From: Hymenobacter negativus
GTDB lineage: Bacteria; Bacteroidota; Bacteroidia; Cytophagales; Hymenobacteraceae
DNA: 64,000 bases
NCBI RefSeq assembly: GCF_017571495.1
Contig: NZ_JAGETZ010000003.1
Coordinates: forward strand, 558,001-622,000
Reading direction: 5' to 3'
The notes under the pieces were generated by a model. It worked only from the letters and a program-made list of their open reading frames with translations. It was not told the DNA's origin and ran no database searches. This document shows positions 6,260 to 14,726 of the stretch, in pieces. Numbering within the stretch: the stretch's first letter is position 1; every line of letters starts with the position of its first letter. A program made the translations under genes and the position numbers.

Positions 6260-8983
6260 TTATTCGCGGCTGACTTTTAACTGCTGTTGCTGGCCGTTCT
6301 GCTCCACGGTGAGAAGGTAGATGCCGGGAGCTAGCTGGCTGGCTTTGGCAATTTCCAGCTCCTGCGTGCCGGGCCGGAGGTCGGCGGGCTGTTGGAGGAG
6401 GATGCGGCCCCAGGCATCGCGCAGGGTGAGGCGGGCGGGGCCGGCGGTGTGCACCTGCACCGTTAGCGTTTGCGCAAAGGGCACCGGGAAGGCAGTGGCC
6501 ACGAGTGAGCCCTCAGTGGCGCTGGCTTTGGTGGCTACCGTGCGCACCGGCGAGACGCTGGCCGAGCCATCGGCATCGACCTGGCGGAGGCGGTAGTAAA
6601 CCACGCTGCTGCCGTAGTGGGGCAGGTTGGCGTCGCGGAACTCGTAGGCCGACTGCCGGGCGGTGTTGCCACGGGCGCCCACCTTGCCCACGGCCTGGAA
6701 GGTGCGGCCGTCGGGGCTGGCTTCGATGGCGAAGTAGGCACTGTTCTTTTCCGAAGCGGTGGCCCAGCGGAGCAGGGCAGCCGGGCCGGTGGCTTCGGCG
6801 GTGAAGCTGGTGAGCTCGACGGGGAGGGGCGCGCCAGTGCTGCCCAGCGTCCAGACGGAGAGGTGGGTGAGGCCGACTTTGGTGAGGGTGCTGGGGCCCT
6901 CGACCAGCGCGGGCGCCTGGTGAGTGGTGCCGGCGTTCAGCTGCCAGGGGCTGCCGGTGCTGCTGCTGTAGAGGCCCAGGCTGGCATCGGCGATGCCGTT
7001 GCGCTCGTGGTCGAAGTACTGGAAATCCATGGTCAGGTCGAGGCCGGTTTCGGTGTCAGCATTCAGCACAAAGGTGCGGGTGATGCCGGGGCGGCTGCCC
7101 ACGCCGGGGGCGGCACTGCCGGTATGGCGCACCGTCTGCACAATGCCCGGCGTGTTGGTGGAGTTGGCATCGGCGGAGAGGCCCAGCCCCAGGCCGCCGA
7201 AATCGGACGGCAGGCCCACGTCTACGAGGTCGCGGTAACGGATTTCGCCCAGCACGTAGCTGCTTTCTTTTTCCGAAATGCGGGCCGTGCTGGTGAACTC
7301 GTTGAACGGGTTGTCGCTCCCCATGTCGATGTAATTGTTGCCGGTGCCGAGTACGCCCTGCGTCAGGGTGAGCTGGTGGCGGAGCAGCATGTAGGAGGTG
7401 AGCGTGGCCGTGCCGGGGCCGTTCATGGTCAGGTCCCAGATGTCGCCCAGGCCGGTGACCTGCTGCGGGCCGCTGCCGCGCAGCTCAATGTTGCCGCCGT
7501 AGTAGCGGAAGGTGCCATTATCCAGGTCGGTGAAGTTGCCAGAGGCGCGGCAAATCAGGTTGCCCGATACGGCCAGGGTCCCGGCCAGGTGCTTGATGCC
7601 GGCGTACTTGTCGACGACCAGGTTGCGGGCTTCGGCGGTGAGGCCGGCGGTAGTCAGCTCGGGGTAGGTGCCGCTGGGCACGTTGCCAATGTGGGCGTTC
7701 AGGCTGGCCGTGGGCACGCCATTGCTCCAGTTGGCGGTGTCAAACCAGTCGGTCGAGGTGCCCAGCCATTCGGTAACGGGGGCCGCGTCGTCGGTGGTGG
7801 CGCAGAGGGCGAAGGCGCCGTGGGTGTAGTTGCCATTGCTCCACACGCGCACGTAAAGCACGGTGCCCGGCACGAGGCCGGTGAGGCGGGCGTACGACAT
7901 GGAGAAGGGGCCGTTGTTGTCGTCGCAGGTGAGCTCGGTGAGGCTGCCGCAGGTGCCATCGTACACAGCCAGGCCGGTATCGGACACGTCGCTGCCGGCA
8001 ACCGGGCCGGTTTCGAGGGCCACGATGCCGTTGGCGGGCACCACCACCGAGTACCACATATCGTCGCCCCGGTAGTCGGCGCAGGTGGGGTCGGCTACGC
8101 CTGCGGAGCGCGAGGCGTCGAGGTTCGACACCACCGTGGGGGTGCAGGTGGTGCCCACCGGGAGGGCCACGGCGCCGGCGCACTCGTCGTTGGCGGGGCT
8201 GGCGAGGGTGGTGAAGCTTACCGAGGCCGAGGGCGTGGTGAAGCTGCTGCCGCAGCCGCTGGCTACCGTCACGGTGTAGGTGGTGCTGGCCAGCAGGTCG
8301 GAGAGGGTGATGGGCGAATTGCTGCCGGTGGCCGTTTGGGCCGTGCCGCCGGCGGGAGTGTAGGTCACCTGGTAGTTGCCGTAGGTAGCGGCGGGCTCGG
8401 TGAAGGATACTTCGGCCCGATGGGCGCGCACGTTGCCCACAGCCAGGTCGGTGGGGGTGGCGCAGGGCGGCAGCTCCTGGGCGCACACGCCGTACTGGCC
8501 CTGGCGGGCGTTGGAAGCAACCCAGGTGCGCACCAGCAGCGTGGCGTTGGGCGTCTGGTTGCTCAGCACAATCGTAGCGAAGCTGCCGCAGTCGAACTCG
8601 GTAAGGTTGCCGCAGGTGCCGTCGTATACACTCAGGCCAGCGCTTCTGACGGGGCTGCCGGAAACGTTGCTGGTGTTCAGGCGCAGGTTGCCGCTGGCCG
8701 GCACCGTCACCCTAAACCAGACGTCGTCGCCCTGGTAGTTGGCGCAGGCGGGGTCGGCCACGCCCGTGCTGGGCGTGGCGCCCACGTTGGTGGCCAGCAC
8801 GGGGGTGCAGGCAGTGCCCACGGGCAGCACGGTGGCCCCGGAGCAGTCATCGTTGACGGGGGCCTGGGCAAAGGCGGCCGGGCTGGCCAGCAGGAGCAGG
8901 GCGCCCGCAAGGGTCAGCAACTGGCCGCGCAAGGGCCTGATGCGAAGGGAAAAGGAGGGCAGCTGGGGTAAATAGTTTGTCAT
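6260..8983 (-). CDS. Large T9SS-secreted protein with duplicated Cys-containing modules and FN3
   Basis: 907 residues if started at the ATG at 8983, which gives a signal peptide ending ASPAAFAQ; the frame continues 30 codons upstream but without a secretion signal at its start. Two copies of a module of about 120 residues follow (about 43-170 and 266-390), each with NDxCxGA, LPVGxxC, GVADPxCAxYxGDDxW and VYDGTCGxLTE. A fibronectin type III domain lies between them. The middle (STDWFDTANWSNGVP, then beta-rich repeats) resembles surface autotransporter-like or adhesin regions. The C-terminus is a T9SS sorting domain (FPVPF, LRDAWGR, APGIYLLTVEQ). It is probably surface-exposed or secreted; ligand unknown. 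Confidence 0.85.
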   Translation of the reverse strand: MTNYLPQLPSFSLRIRPLRGQLLTLAGALLLLASPAAFAQAPVNDDCSGATVLPVGTACTPVLATNVGATPSTGVADPACANYQGDDVWFRVTVPASGNLRLNTSNVSGSPVRSAGLSVYDGTCGNLTEFDCGSFATIVLSNQTPNATLLVRTWVASNARQGQYGVCAQELPPCATPTDLAVGNVRAHRAEVSFTEPAATYGNYQVTYTPAGGTAQTATGSNSPITLSDLLASTTYTVTVASGCGSSFTTPSASVSFTTLASPANDECAGAVALPVGTTCTPTVVSNLDASRSAGVADPTCADYRGDDMWYSVVVPANGIVALETGPVAGSDVSDTGLAVYDGTCGSLTELTCDDNNGPFSMSYARLTGLVPGTVLYVRVWSNGNYTHGAFALCATTDDAAPVTEWLGTSTDWFDTANWSNGVPTASLNAHIGNVPSGTYPELTTAGLTAEARNLVVDKYAGIKHLAGTLAVSGNLICRASGNFTDLDNGTFRYYGGNIELRGSGPQQVTGLGDIWDLTMNGPGTATLTSYMLLRHQLTLTQGVLGTGNNYIDMGSDNPFNEFTSTARISEKESSYVLGEIRYRDLVDVGLPSDFGGLGLGLSADANSTNTPGIVQTVRHTGSAAPGVGSRPGITRTFVLNADTETGLDLTMDFQYFDHERNGIADASLGLYSSSTGSPWQLNAGTTHQAPALVEGPSTLTKVGLTHLSVWTLGSTGAPLPVELTSFTAEATGPAALLRWATASEKNSAYFAIEASPDGRTFQAVGKVGARGNTARQSAYEFRDANLPHYGSSVVYYRLRQVDADGSASVSPVRTVATKASATEGSLVATAFPVPFAQTLTVQVHTAGPARLTLRDAWGRILLQQPADLRPGTQELEIAKASQLAPGIYLLTVEQNGQQQQLKVSRE

Positions 8984-9162
8984 TGACACAGAAAGAATGA
9001 GCGGAGTGCAGAAGAATGGCGCTGCAAAATTTGCTCTGTCTGCGTTATGCTCAAAATGCTTTCTTGTCCTCATTTGAGGGTATAGGGGCGGTGGTGACCC
9101 AGCTTTTTAGTTCTGACGCGAGCGGCCACAGCGGCGGGCTTGGTACTTGCCTCGCCGACAGG

Positions 9163-9225
9163 AAAAAAGCCGCGTAGCGACGACAGAAACCCTGGTCGGG
9201 TCTGTCGTCGCTACGCGGCTTTTTT
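9163..9225. terminator. Long perfect hairpin with A and T flanks
   Basis: 25-bp perfect arms (9163-9187 and 9201-9225) with a 13-nt loop. The outer part is A6 on one side and T5 on the other, so it can end transcription in either direction. On the minus strand it follows the gene ending at 9257 and precedes the promoter region of the T9SS gene starting at 8983. Confidence 0.8.
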
Positions 9226-9256
9226 GCAACTGGGGCTGGAAAGGGGGCGGCGCGGG

Positions 9257-9673
9257 CTACAGCGTCACTTCGCCTTCCTCTTCGCCGTGCCAGAACTTGA
9301 CGCGCTTGGCCTGCACCCGAACGAGCACAATACCGGGCGTGTCGATGCCGTCCTTAAACCAGCGTTTCAGCTCGGGCAGCCAGTGCTTTTCGAGGGTGGC
9401 GCGCTGGCGGATGAGGGTGGCCGTGCCTACCACGGACACATACAGGTAGTCGGGGCCGGAGAAGCCCAGGCTGACGTGCGGGTTCTCCGTGATGTCGCGC
9501 ACGGTGCGGGAGCCGTCGAAGGTGAAATAGTAAGAGTTGCCGTCGTACTCCACGTCGCCGTTGTTGCTCATGGGGCGGGTGCTGAGCTGGCCGCGGTTGG
9601 TGTGGGTGGTGAGCAGGGTGATGTCGAGCTTGGCCATTTTGGTGGCGACGGCTTTGAGGGTGGTTTCGGCCAT
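9257..9673 (-). CDS. Pyridoxamine 5'-phosphate oxidase-family (general stress) protein
   Basis: 138 residues, FMN-binding split-barrel type. TTHTNRGQLSTRPMSNNG and YYFTFDGSRTVRDI, then NPHVSLGFSGPDYLYVSVVG, are the pattern of the general stress protein 26 group of PNPOx-like proteins. It is too short and diverged to be PdxH itself. The start at 9673 (MAETTLKAV) is chosen because the upstream continuation is Pro/Ala/Ser-rich translation without homology. Function is likely flavin or deazaflavin binding with a redox role; substrate unknown. Confidence 0.85.
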   Translation of the reverse strand: MAETTLKAVATKMAKLDITLLTTHTNRGQLSTRPMSNNGDVEYDGNSYYFTFDGSRTVRDITENPHVSLGFSGPDYLYVSVVGTATLIRQRATLEKHWLPELKRWFKDGIDTPGIVLVRVQAKRVKFWHGEEEGEVTL

Positions 9674-9730
9674 GAGGGGGTGGGGAAGGGATGAGTAGGG
9701 AGTACGTTGGAACCGGAGGGGTTGTTCATG

Positions 9731-9760
9731 AAAAAAGCCCGCTGCGAGGCAGCGGGCTTT
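9731..9760 (-). terminator. Rho-independent terminator
   Basis: 9-bp perfect stem (9737-9745 with 9749-9757), 3-nt loop, then six T on the minus strand (9731-9736). It ends the transcript of the gene at 9786-10493. Confidence 0.85.
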
Positions 9761-9785
9761 GAAGGGAGCCGGGCGGCGGGCCGGC

Positions 9786-10493
9786 TTAGGGCTTGGAGGG
9801 GGATACACCGGTGCTGGGGGTGGAGCCGGGGCGGTCGACCACGGCACGGGCGGCGGTGATGCGGTTGTAGAAATCGACATCGCGGCGCTTGTACTTGCGC
9901 AGCAGGCGCATGAGGCGGTCCTGGAGCAGGCTGCCCAGCTCGGCAAACTCGGCTCGGAGGCTGATGCGGGTGGTTTTGCCGTCGATTTGGGCTTGGCGGG
10001 GCGAGGTTTTGAGGTCGTTGAAGGCCGTGATGGCGTCTTGCAACTCCTTGGTGCGGGCCTTGTCGAGGCCGTAGTCGTCTTCGAGCACGGCTTTGTGGTT
10101 GGGCAGCTCTTCGAGCAGGGCCGTGGCCACGTCGGAGAGGCGGGAGCCGCGGAGCTTGCCTAAGCCGTTTTCATTGTAGTCGGCCAGGGCTTGCAGGGAG
10201 GGGAGTTTTTTTTCCGAGGCGTAGGCGAACACGTCGCCCGCAATTTCGGCGGTGACGATGGCCAGGGTTTCGCGGGCGATTTCTTTCTCCGATTTGTCGC
10301 CGGCAGGGGCCCCCGACTGGGCGGTGCGTTGGGTGGCCGTGCGCAAGAGTTGCATGTCGGCAATGATTTCGTCGAGCCGCTTGGCGACGGCTTGTAGGGC
10401 TTTGTCGGCGGCGTAAGGGGCGGGGTCGGCTTTGAGGGCAGCGGCGAGGGTTTCGGCAGCGGTGAGGCGGTTGTCCTGTTTGGCGGTTAACAT
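9786..10493 (-). CDS. Uncharacterised helical protein
   Basis: 235 residues, not recognised. The sequence is charged and helical throughout (AETLAAALKADPAPYAADKA and RLDEIIADMQLLRTA, ELQDAITAFNDLKT, LLQDRLMRLLRKYKRRD), with no signal peptide, membrane segment or Cys. It ends in a Pro/Ser tail (PGSTPSTGVSPSKP). The start at 10493 is preferred because the frame upstream is low-complexity. The 5' side is an unusual G-rich (plus strand) region of about 250 bp. Cytoplasmic; function unknown. Confidence 0.65.
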   Translation of the reverse strand: MLTAKQDNRLTAAETLAAALKADPAPYAADKALQAVAKRLDEIIADMQLLRTATQRTAQSGAPAGDKSEKEIARETLAIVTAEIAGDVFAYASEKKLPSLQALADYNENGLGKLRGSRLSDVATALLEELPNHKAVLEDDYGLDKARTKELQDAITAFNDLKTSPRQAQIDGKTTRISLRAEFAELGSLLQDRLMRLLRKYKRRDVDFYNRITAARAVVDRPGSTPSTGVSPSKP

Positions 10494-10519
10494 GTGATTG
10501 GGGTAGGCAACAATGAAAA

Positions 10520-10770
10520 AATGGGAGAGCGAAACAGGAGCCGGAGCGGGGAATGTTGCGGCCCGGGGGCGGGAAGGCGGGCCCAGGCCGGTAGGGCCTG
10601 AAGCCGGGACGAGGACGCCCAAGGCGGGACCGGGGAAAGGCGCGGCGGGAGCAGGGAGCGTTGGAACCGGACCGCGGAAAAGTGAGGTGGGACCGGGGAG
10701 AAGCGTGGCGTAGCCGGGGAAGGCTGGGGCGGGGGCGAGGGTAGGCGGGGCGGGGCCGGAGGAAAGTGTG
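10520..10770. other. G-rich tract upstream of the unknown helical gene, with a G-quadruplex motif
   Basis: About 250 bp with strongly G-biased plus strand built from degenerate GGGACCGGGGA-like units. At 10726-10755 it contains five G runs separated by 1-5 nt, a perfect G-quadruplex motif. On the minus strand it would be a pyrimidine-rich leader or promoter region of the gene starting at 10493. No TAnnTTTG element was seen in it. Confidence 0.45.
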
Positions 10771-10897
10771 CTGCTAGTTAAGGAGAATTGTTGAGGTTAT
10801 TGCTAAGACCTACAGCGTCGCTAGATAAGTAGTAACCCGAAACCGGGATGGGGCGAAGAAAGGCGGCAGGGCAGCGCTATAGGACGGTTGAAACGAG

Positions 10898-10938
10898 AAA
10901 CGCGCCGCCGCTCCGGTTACAGGAGCGGCGGCGCGTTT
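10898..10938. terminator. Perfect 17-bp hairpin
   Basis: 10898-10914 pairs perfectly with 10922-10938 around a 7-nt loop. The outer bases are AAA/TTT only, so it is a weaker terminator than others here, but it lies downstream of the pirin operon on the minus strand. Confidence 0.5.
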
Positions 10939-10944
10939 GCAGTG

Positions 10945-11096
10945 GCGCGGATGGTGCGGGGCTGTGCCCCGTGCTGGATTAGTTGTAGGCCTCTGGCCTA
11001 CTCGCGTTGAACGATGCCTGGCCAGCTCGGGCGACTACGGGCCAGAGTCCCGCCGATAGTTGGCACGGGGCGGAGCCCCGCGCCATCCTAGTTGTT
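10945..11096. repeat. About 150-bp imperfect palindrome
   Basis: The left end (GGATGGTGCGGGGCTGTGCC then CCGTGC) is nearly the reverse complement of the right end near 11066-11094. Inside, a second pair of related segments (CCTCTGGCC near 10990 and CCAGAG near 11042) also match in inverted orientation. Each end is itself a small GC-rich hairpin. It fills the gap after the pirin gene and looks like a dispersed palindromic intergenic element. Confidence 0.5.
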
Positions 11097-11101
11097 CATG
11101 C

Positions 11102-11812
11102 TTAGTGGTTAATGGGGCACTCGATGAGTAGGAAGCGGGTATCGGCGGCGGCTTCGATGCTGATGTGGTCCGTTTCCCAGATGCCGAGGCTGTCGCGGAG
11201 GCCTACTGCCTGGCCGGCCACCGTGACAGAACCGCTGATGACGAACAGAAACAGCACCTTATTCAGCGGCCGGAAGGTATAGTCCACCGTTTGGGCTTCG
11301 GTGTAGTAGCCGAGGGAGAGCTTGGCGTTCTGGTTAATCCAGCAGTGGGCCTGGCCTTCCTCGTTGCTCACAATGGTGGTGAGCTGGTTGGTGCGCTTGG
11401 CTTCCGGGAACTGGCGGCGCTGGTAGCGCGGGCCCACGTTCTGGAGCTTGGGCTCAATCCAGATTTGCAGGAAGTTCACGTCGGTGTCGCCCACGTTGTG
11501 CTCCTCGTGGCGCAGGCCGCTGCCGGCGCTCATGATTTGCACCCAATCCTGGTGCACCACTTCGGTGTAGCCGAGGGTGTCTTTGTGGTTCATGCTGCCG
11601 GCCAGCATCACCGAAATGATTTCCATATTGGCGTGCCCGTGGATGCCGAAGCCTCCGCCGGGCTGCACCACGTCGTCGTTGAACACGCGGAGCAGGCCGA
11701 AACCGCTGCGCTCGGGGTCGGGGTAGGGGCCGAAGCTGAGCGAGAGGTGGCTTTTCAGCCAGCCGATGTCTTTGAGGCCGCGCTCGGCGGCGCGGGTGAG
11801 GCGGGTTTTCAT
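11102..11812 (-). CDS. Pirin family protein
   Basis: 236-residue bicupin of the pirin/YhhW family. The expected metal ligands are present in the N-terminal cupin: His58 and His60 in GIHGHANMEI, and His102 and Glu104 in SGLRHEEHN. Some pirins oxidise quercetin, others act as redox-responsive regulators; the sequence does not say which. Its start codon overlaps the stop of the nitroreductase gene by 4 nt (ATGA), indicating translational coupling. A second pirin lies about 1 kb upstream on the same strand, and the two are clearly different paralogues. Confidence 0.92.
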   Translation of the reverse strand: MKTRLTRAAERGLKDIGWLKSHLSLSFGPYPDPERSGFGLLRVFNDDVVQPGGGFGIHGHANMEIISVMLAGSMNHKDTLGYTEVVHQDWVQIMSAGSGLRHEEHNVGDTDVNFLQIWIEPKLQNVGPRYQRRQFPEAKRTNQLTTIVSNEEGQAHCWINQNAKLSLGYYTEAQTVDYTFRPLNKVLFLFVISGSVTVAGQAVGLRDSLGIWETDHISIEAAADTRFLLIECPINH

Positions 11813-12402
11813 TGGGCGGTGGTGGTTACGGGCAACTCATGTTGGAAGGCAAACTCGGCCACCGGCTTGCGGGCGCGGGGGGCCGCTTCGCGGCTCAGGA
11901 AGGGCTCTTGCAGCTGCTCGGCCGGACCCAGGTAGCCCAGGCCCATGACCACGGCCGGCGCCAGCTCCTCGGGCAGGTTGAAGTCGCGGCGGACTTTCTC
12001 GCGGTCGAAGCCGCCCATCACGTGGCCGTAGATGCCCAGCGCGGTGGCTTCGAGGAAAAGGGTGGCGTTGGCCGCGCCCAGGTCGTGCATGGCCGCGCCG
12101 TTGGGCTGGCCGTTTTCGTGGCGGGTATTGGCCAGGGCAATGATGAGCACGGCGGCGTTTTTGGCCCAGGGCTGGTTGCCGGGCATCAGCGTATCCAGGA
12201 TTTTCTGGAAGGCTTCGGTATCGGCCTTATGGGCGTAGATGTATTGCCAGGGCTGCGCGTTCATGGCGCTAAAGGCCCAGGAAGCGGCTTCGAAAAGCTG
12301 ATTCAGGGTGTCCGGGGCAATGGGCTGGGCCGAAAAGGAGCGGGGACTCCAGCGGTTGCGGATGAGCTCGTGAACGGGATAGGTGGTGTTGGCAGGTTTC
12401 AT
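11809..12402 (-). CDS. Nitroreductase family protein
   Basis: FMN-dependent NAD(P)H oxidoreductase of the nitroreductase superfamily, 197 residues from the ATG at 12402. A TTG six codons earlier is an alternative. RNRWSPRSFSAQPI is the usual N-terminal FMN-contact motif, followed by EAASWAFSAMNAQPWQYIYA and, near the C-terminus, VVMGLGYLG. It probably reduces quinones or nitro compounds. It is coupled to the pirin gene by a 4-nt overlap, so the pair may act together in redox or xenobiotic stress. Confidence 0.9.
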   Translation of the reverse strand: MKPANTTYPVHELIRNRWSPRSFSAQPIAPDTLNQLFEAASWAFSAMNAQPWQYIYAHKADTEAFQKILDTLMPGNQPWAKNAAVLIIALANTRHENGQPNGAAMHDLGAANATLFLEATALGIYGHVMGGFDREKVRRDFNLPEELAPAVVMGLGYLGPAEQLQEPFLSREAAPRARKPVAEFAFQHELPVTTTAQ

Positions 12403-12452
12403 TGGGTTGGCTTGGTGCAAGGGTAGGGTGACGGCAGACCGGGATTGTATTG

Positions 12453-12782
12453 CTAGGCTTTCAACGGTTTGCGCTTCATTGGTTTGCCCGGCCGGGGGCG
12501 GTTGGCAATGCGCAGCCGGCTGGCCGGACGGGGCTTTTCAACAGGGCCAGCCTGGCACAGCTCCATATTCAGCCCCAGCAGAAATCGGATGACGCCGTGG
12601 GCCTCGCGGGGGATGAGGGAATAAGCAAAGGATTCCAACAGCTCCGCGGCATCGGCCAGGGTTACCGGTCCCAGCGCCAGTCCCCGAAGGTGTTGGCGGG
12701 CATACTGCATTGCCTTATGCGGATAAATCCGGCGCAGCACTTGCCGCACCGCAGACGTGCGAAAGGTGGGAATGGCCATCAT
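12453..12782 (-). CDS. Small uncharacterised protein
   Basis: 109 residues, not recognised. The first 80 residues are helical and well mixed (TSAVRQVLRRIYPHKAMQYA, ADAAELLESFAYSLI, VIRFLLGLNMEL); the tail is very basic (RLRIANRPRPGKPMKRKPLK), suggesting nucleic-acid or membrane-surface contact. It lies between the second pirin and the nitroreductase, on the same strand. It could be a real small gene or a chance frame; amino-acid composition favours a gene. Confidence 0.45.
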   Translation of the reverse strand: MMAIPTFRTSAVRQVLRRIYPHKAMQYARQHLRGLALGPVTLADAAELLESFAYSLIPREAHGVIRFLLGLNMELCQAGPVEKPRPASRLRIANRPRPGKPMKRKPLKA

Positions 12783-12796
12783 AAAAGCGGTAAAAT

Positions 12797-12828
12797 GAAG
12801 CCCGCCAGCCGTAAATTCCGGCGGGCTC
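12797..12828 (-). terminator. Hairpin after the second pirin gene
   Basis: 8-bp perfect stem (12799-12806 with 12820-12827) with a 13-nt loop, 10 nt after the stop of the pirin at 12838. On the minus strand it is followed by TTCATTTTA, a weak T tract. Confidence 0.5.
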
Positions 12829-12837
12829 CCGGTTAAC

Positions 12838-13554
12838 TTAAAACTCCATGGGCACTTCCATCAGCAGCAGCTCGGCCTTGCTGTCGGCGCTGATTTCCAG
12901 CTTGTCCGTGTCCCAGATGCCGAAGCCGTCGCGGCGGTGCAGGGCCTGGCCGTTGATGGTCACGTCGCCTTCCAGCACGAAGGCGTAGACGCCGTTGCCG
13001 GCGCGTTTTACAGCATAGTCAGTCGTGAAGCCCTTATCGAGGTTGCCGAGGTGGAACCAGGCATCTTGCTGGATGTGCGGGTTGGTGCCGTCGCCGGCGG
13101 GCGATACCACTTGCAGCAGCTGGTTGTGGCGGGCCTCCGGGGCAAAGGTTTGCTGGCCGTAGTTGGGCTTGATGCCGCGCTGGTTCGGAAACACCCAGAT
13201 TTGCAGGAATTTCACTTCCTGGCTGGCGTTGTGGTTTTTCTCGGAGTGGGCCACGCCGGTGCCGGCGCTCATCACCTGCACGTCGTGCTGGCGAATGACG
13301 GTTTTGTTGCCCATCGAATCCTGGTGCTCCAAATCGCCGGAGAGCGGTATGGAGATGATTTCCATGTTGTCGTGCGGGTGCTTGCCGAAGCCCATGCCGC
13401 CGGCCACGGTGTCATCGTTGAGCACGCGCAGGGCGCCGAAATGTACCCGCGAAGGGTCGGAGTAGCCCGAAAAGCTGAAGGTGTGGTAAGAATTGAGCCA
13501 GCCATGATTGGCGTGGCCACGGGTATTGGCGGGGTGCAGAACGGTGTTAGCCAT
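12838..13554 (-). CDS. Pirin family protein (YhhW-like)
   Basis: 238 residues from the ATG at 13554, which gives the family's standard beginning (MANTVLHPANTRGHANHGWL). The metal-binding residues are His59 and His61 (KHPHDNMEI) and His103 and Glu105 (GVAHSEKN). It is close to the quercetinase-type YhhW group, closer than the other pirin at 11102-11812. A consensus -7 element and a perfect small palindrome lie upstream, so it is probably transcribed independently under a dedicated regulator. Confidence 0.93.
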   Translation of the reverse strand: MANTVLHPANTRGHANHGWLNSYHTFSFSGYSDPSRVHFGALRVLNDDTVAGGMGFGKHPHDNMEIISIPLSGDLEHQDSMGNKTVIRQHDVQVMSAGTGVAHSEKNHNASQEVKFLQIWVFPNQRGIKPNYGQQTFAPEARHNQLLQVVSPAGDGTNPHIQQDAWFHLGNLDKGFTTDYAVKRAGNGVYAFVLEGDVTINGQALHRRDGFGIWDTDKLEISADSKAELLLMEVPMEF

Positions 13555-13587
13555 GATGTAGGCAGTAGTTGAGGTGCGTTTGTATGA

Positions 13588-13604
13588 CAAATGTACATAC
13601 ATTT
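13588..13604 (-). promoter_or_regulatory. -7 promoter element overlapping an inverted repeat
   Basis: TACATTTG on the minus strand (13595-13588) fits the Bacteroidota -7 consensus TAnnTTTG, 33 nt before the pirin start at 13554. The same bases form AAATGTA-CA-TACATTT (13589-13604), a perfect 7-bp inverted repeat covering the -7 element. That is the expected layout of a repressor operator. Confidence 0.6.
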
Positions 13605-13766
13605 AATGTTACTACATTATTGCCAGGGAAATTGTTCAACCAAATCTGTTTTCACCACTGGCCCCAGCTACAAAAGGCGCAAAAACAACCACTGGCCAAA
13701 CATTCCACCGCGTGAGCAGTCTCACCCCAGGCTCCGGAAGATGGCTCCCGGCCATTATTCAGCCAA

Positions 13767-13774
13767 TACCTTTG
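13767..13774 (+). promoter_or_regulatory. -7 promoter element of the HAD phosphatase gene
   Basis: TACCTTTG, 33 nt before the ATG at 13808, matching TAnnTTTG. Confidence 0.6.
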
Positions 13775-13807
13775 CCCGCAGCCAACCCCACACCGAAACG
13801 GCCCCTC

Positions 13808-14470
13808 ATGATTCGCACAGTAATTTTTGATATGGACGGCGTCATCATCGACACCGAGCCCAGCCACCACCACGCCTTCTTTACGCAATTTGCCGAGCTG
13901 GGCATTCCGGTCACGGAGGCCGAGTACGCCACCTTCCTGGGCAAATCGACGCGCAACGTTTTCCAGCACCTGAAAGAGAAATACCACCTCTCGCAGGAGG
14001 TCGAAACGATGCTCCAGCGCAAGCGCGAGCTGTTCAATAAGTCTTTCGACGAAGACGCCAGCCTCGACCTGCTGCCCGGCGTGCGAACCCTGATTGAGGA
14101 CCTGCGGCAGCACAACGTGCAGCTGGTGGTGGCCTCCTCCGCCTCCAAAGCCACTATTGCCCGGGTGTTCGACCGTTTCGGGCTGGGGCCTTACTTCGCC
14201 CACCGCGTGAGTGGGGAAGACTTTGCGCAGTCCAAGCCCGACCCGGCCATTTTCCTGCAAGCCGCCGCCGTAGCCGAAACGCCCGTCACCGAGTGCATCG
14301 TCATCGAAGACTCGGCCAATGGCGTAGCGGCGGCCAGGGCGGCCGGCATCTACTGCATCGGTTATGCCAGCGAGCACTCGGCCGGACAGGATTTGCACCA
14401 GGCCGACCGCGTGATTCAGCACTTCTCGGAGCTGACAGCAGCGAAAATTCAGGCCTTGCCGGGCACCTGA
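13808..14470 (+). CDS. HAD-superfamily hydrolase (beta-phosphoglucomutase/phosphatase type)
   Basis: 220 residues. Motif I is FDMDGVIIDTEP with the nucleophile and acid/base Asp pair, motif II VVASSAS, motif III the Lys in SKPDP, and motif IV IEDSANGV. A helical cap domain lies between motifs I and II, as in subfamily IA enzymes such as beta-phosphoglucomutase and sugar-phosphate phosphatases. The start at 13808 places motif I directly at the N-terminus; the open frame upstream has no homology. Substrate cannot be read from the sequence. Confidence 0.92.
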   Translation: MIRTVIFDMDGVIIDTEPSHHHAFFTQFAELGIPVTEAEYATFLGKSTRNVFQHLKEKYHLSQEVETMLQRKRELFNKSFDEDASLDLLPGVRTLIEDLRQHNVQLVVASSASKATIARVFDRFGLGPYFAHRVSGEDFAQSKPDPAIFLQAAAVAETPVTECIVIEDSANGVAAARAAGIYCIGYASEHSAGQDLHQADRVIQHFSELTAAKIQALPGT

Positions 14471-14726
14471 AGCAAGGGCCGTCTTCAGGCGGCAGCCGGT
14501 ACTGCAGCTGCTTGAGCTACTGGGAGGTTGGTCGGCGCCGGGGCCTGCTACAAGCTTGCGCCCGGAATTGAGGAAGGTAATTTGGGTGAAGAATTTTATT
14601 ATCAGAATATTTTAATAAAATTGCATAACTCGTACGACGGACTTGGCTGTAAAGCCTTGGCCATAAGTGCGGGGCGGGCCCGGCACTATCTGCCGGGTGC
14701 CTTACCCTTTTTCCTTCCCTTCCAAT

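Noticed and set aside
6617..8971. Long open frame of 784 codons on the plus strand
   Set aside because: It is the antisense of the T9SS gene at 6260-8983; Gly/Val/Ala-rich translation is typical of reverse frames in GC-rich genes and matches no family.
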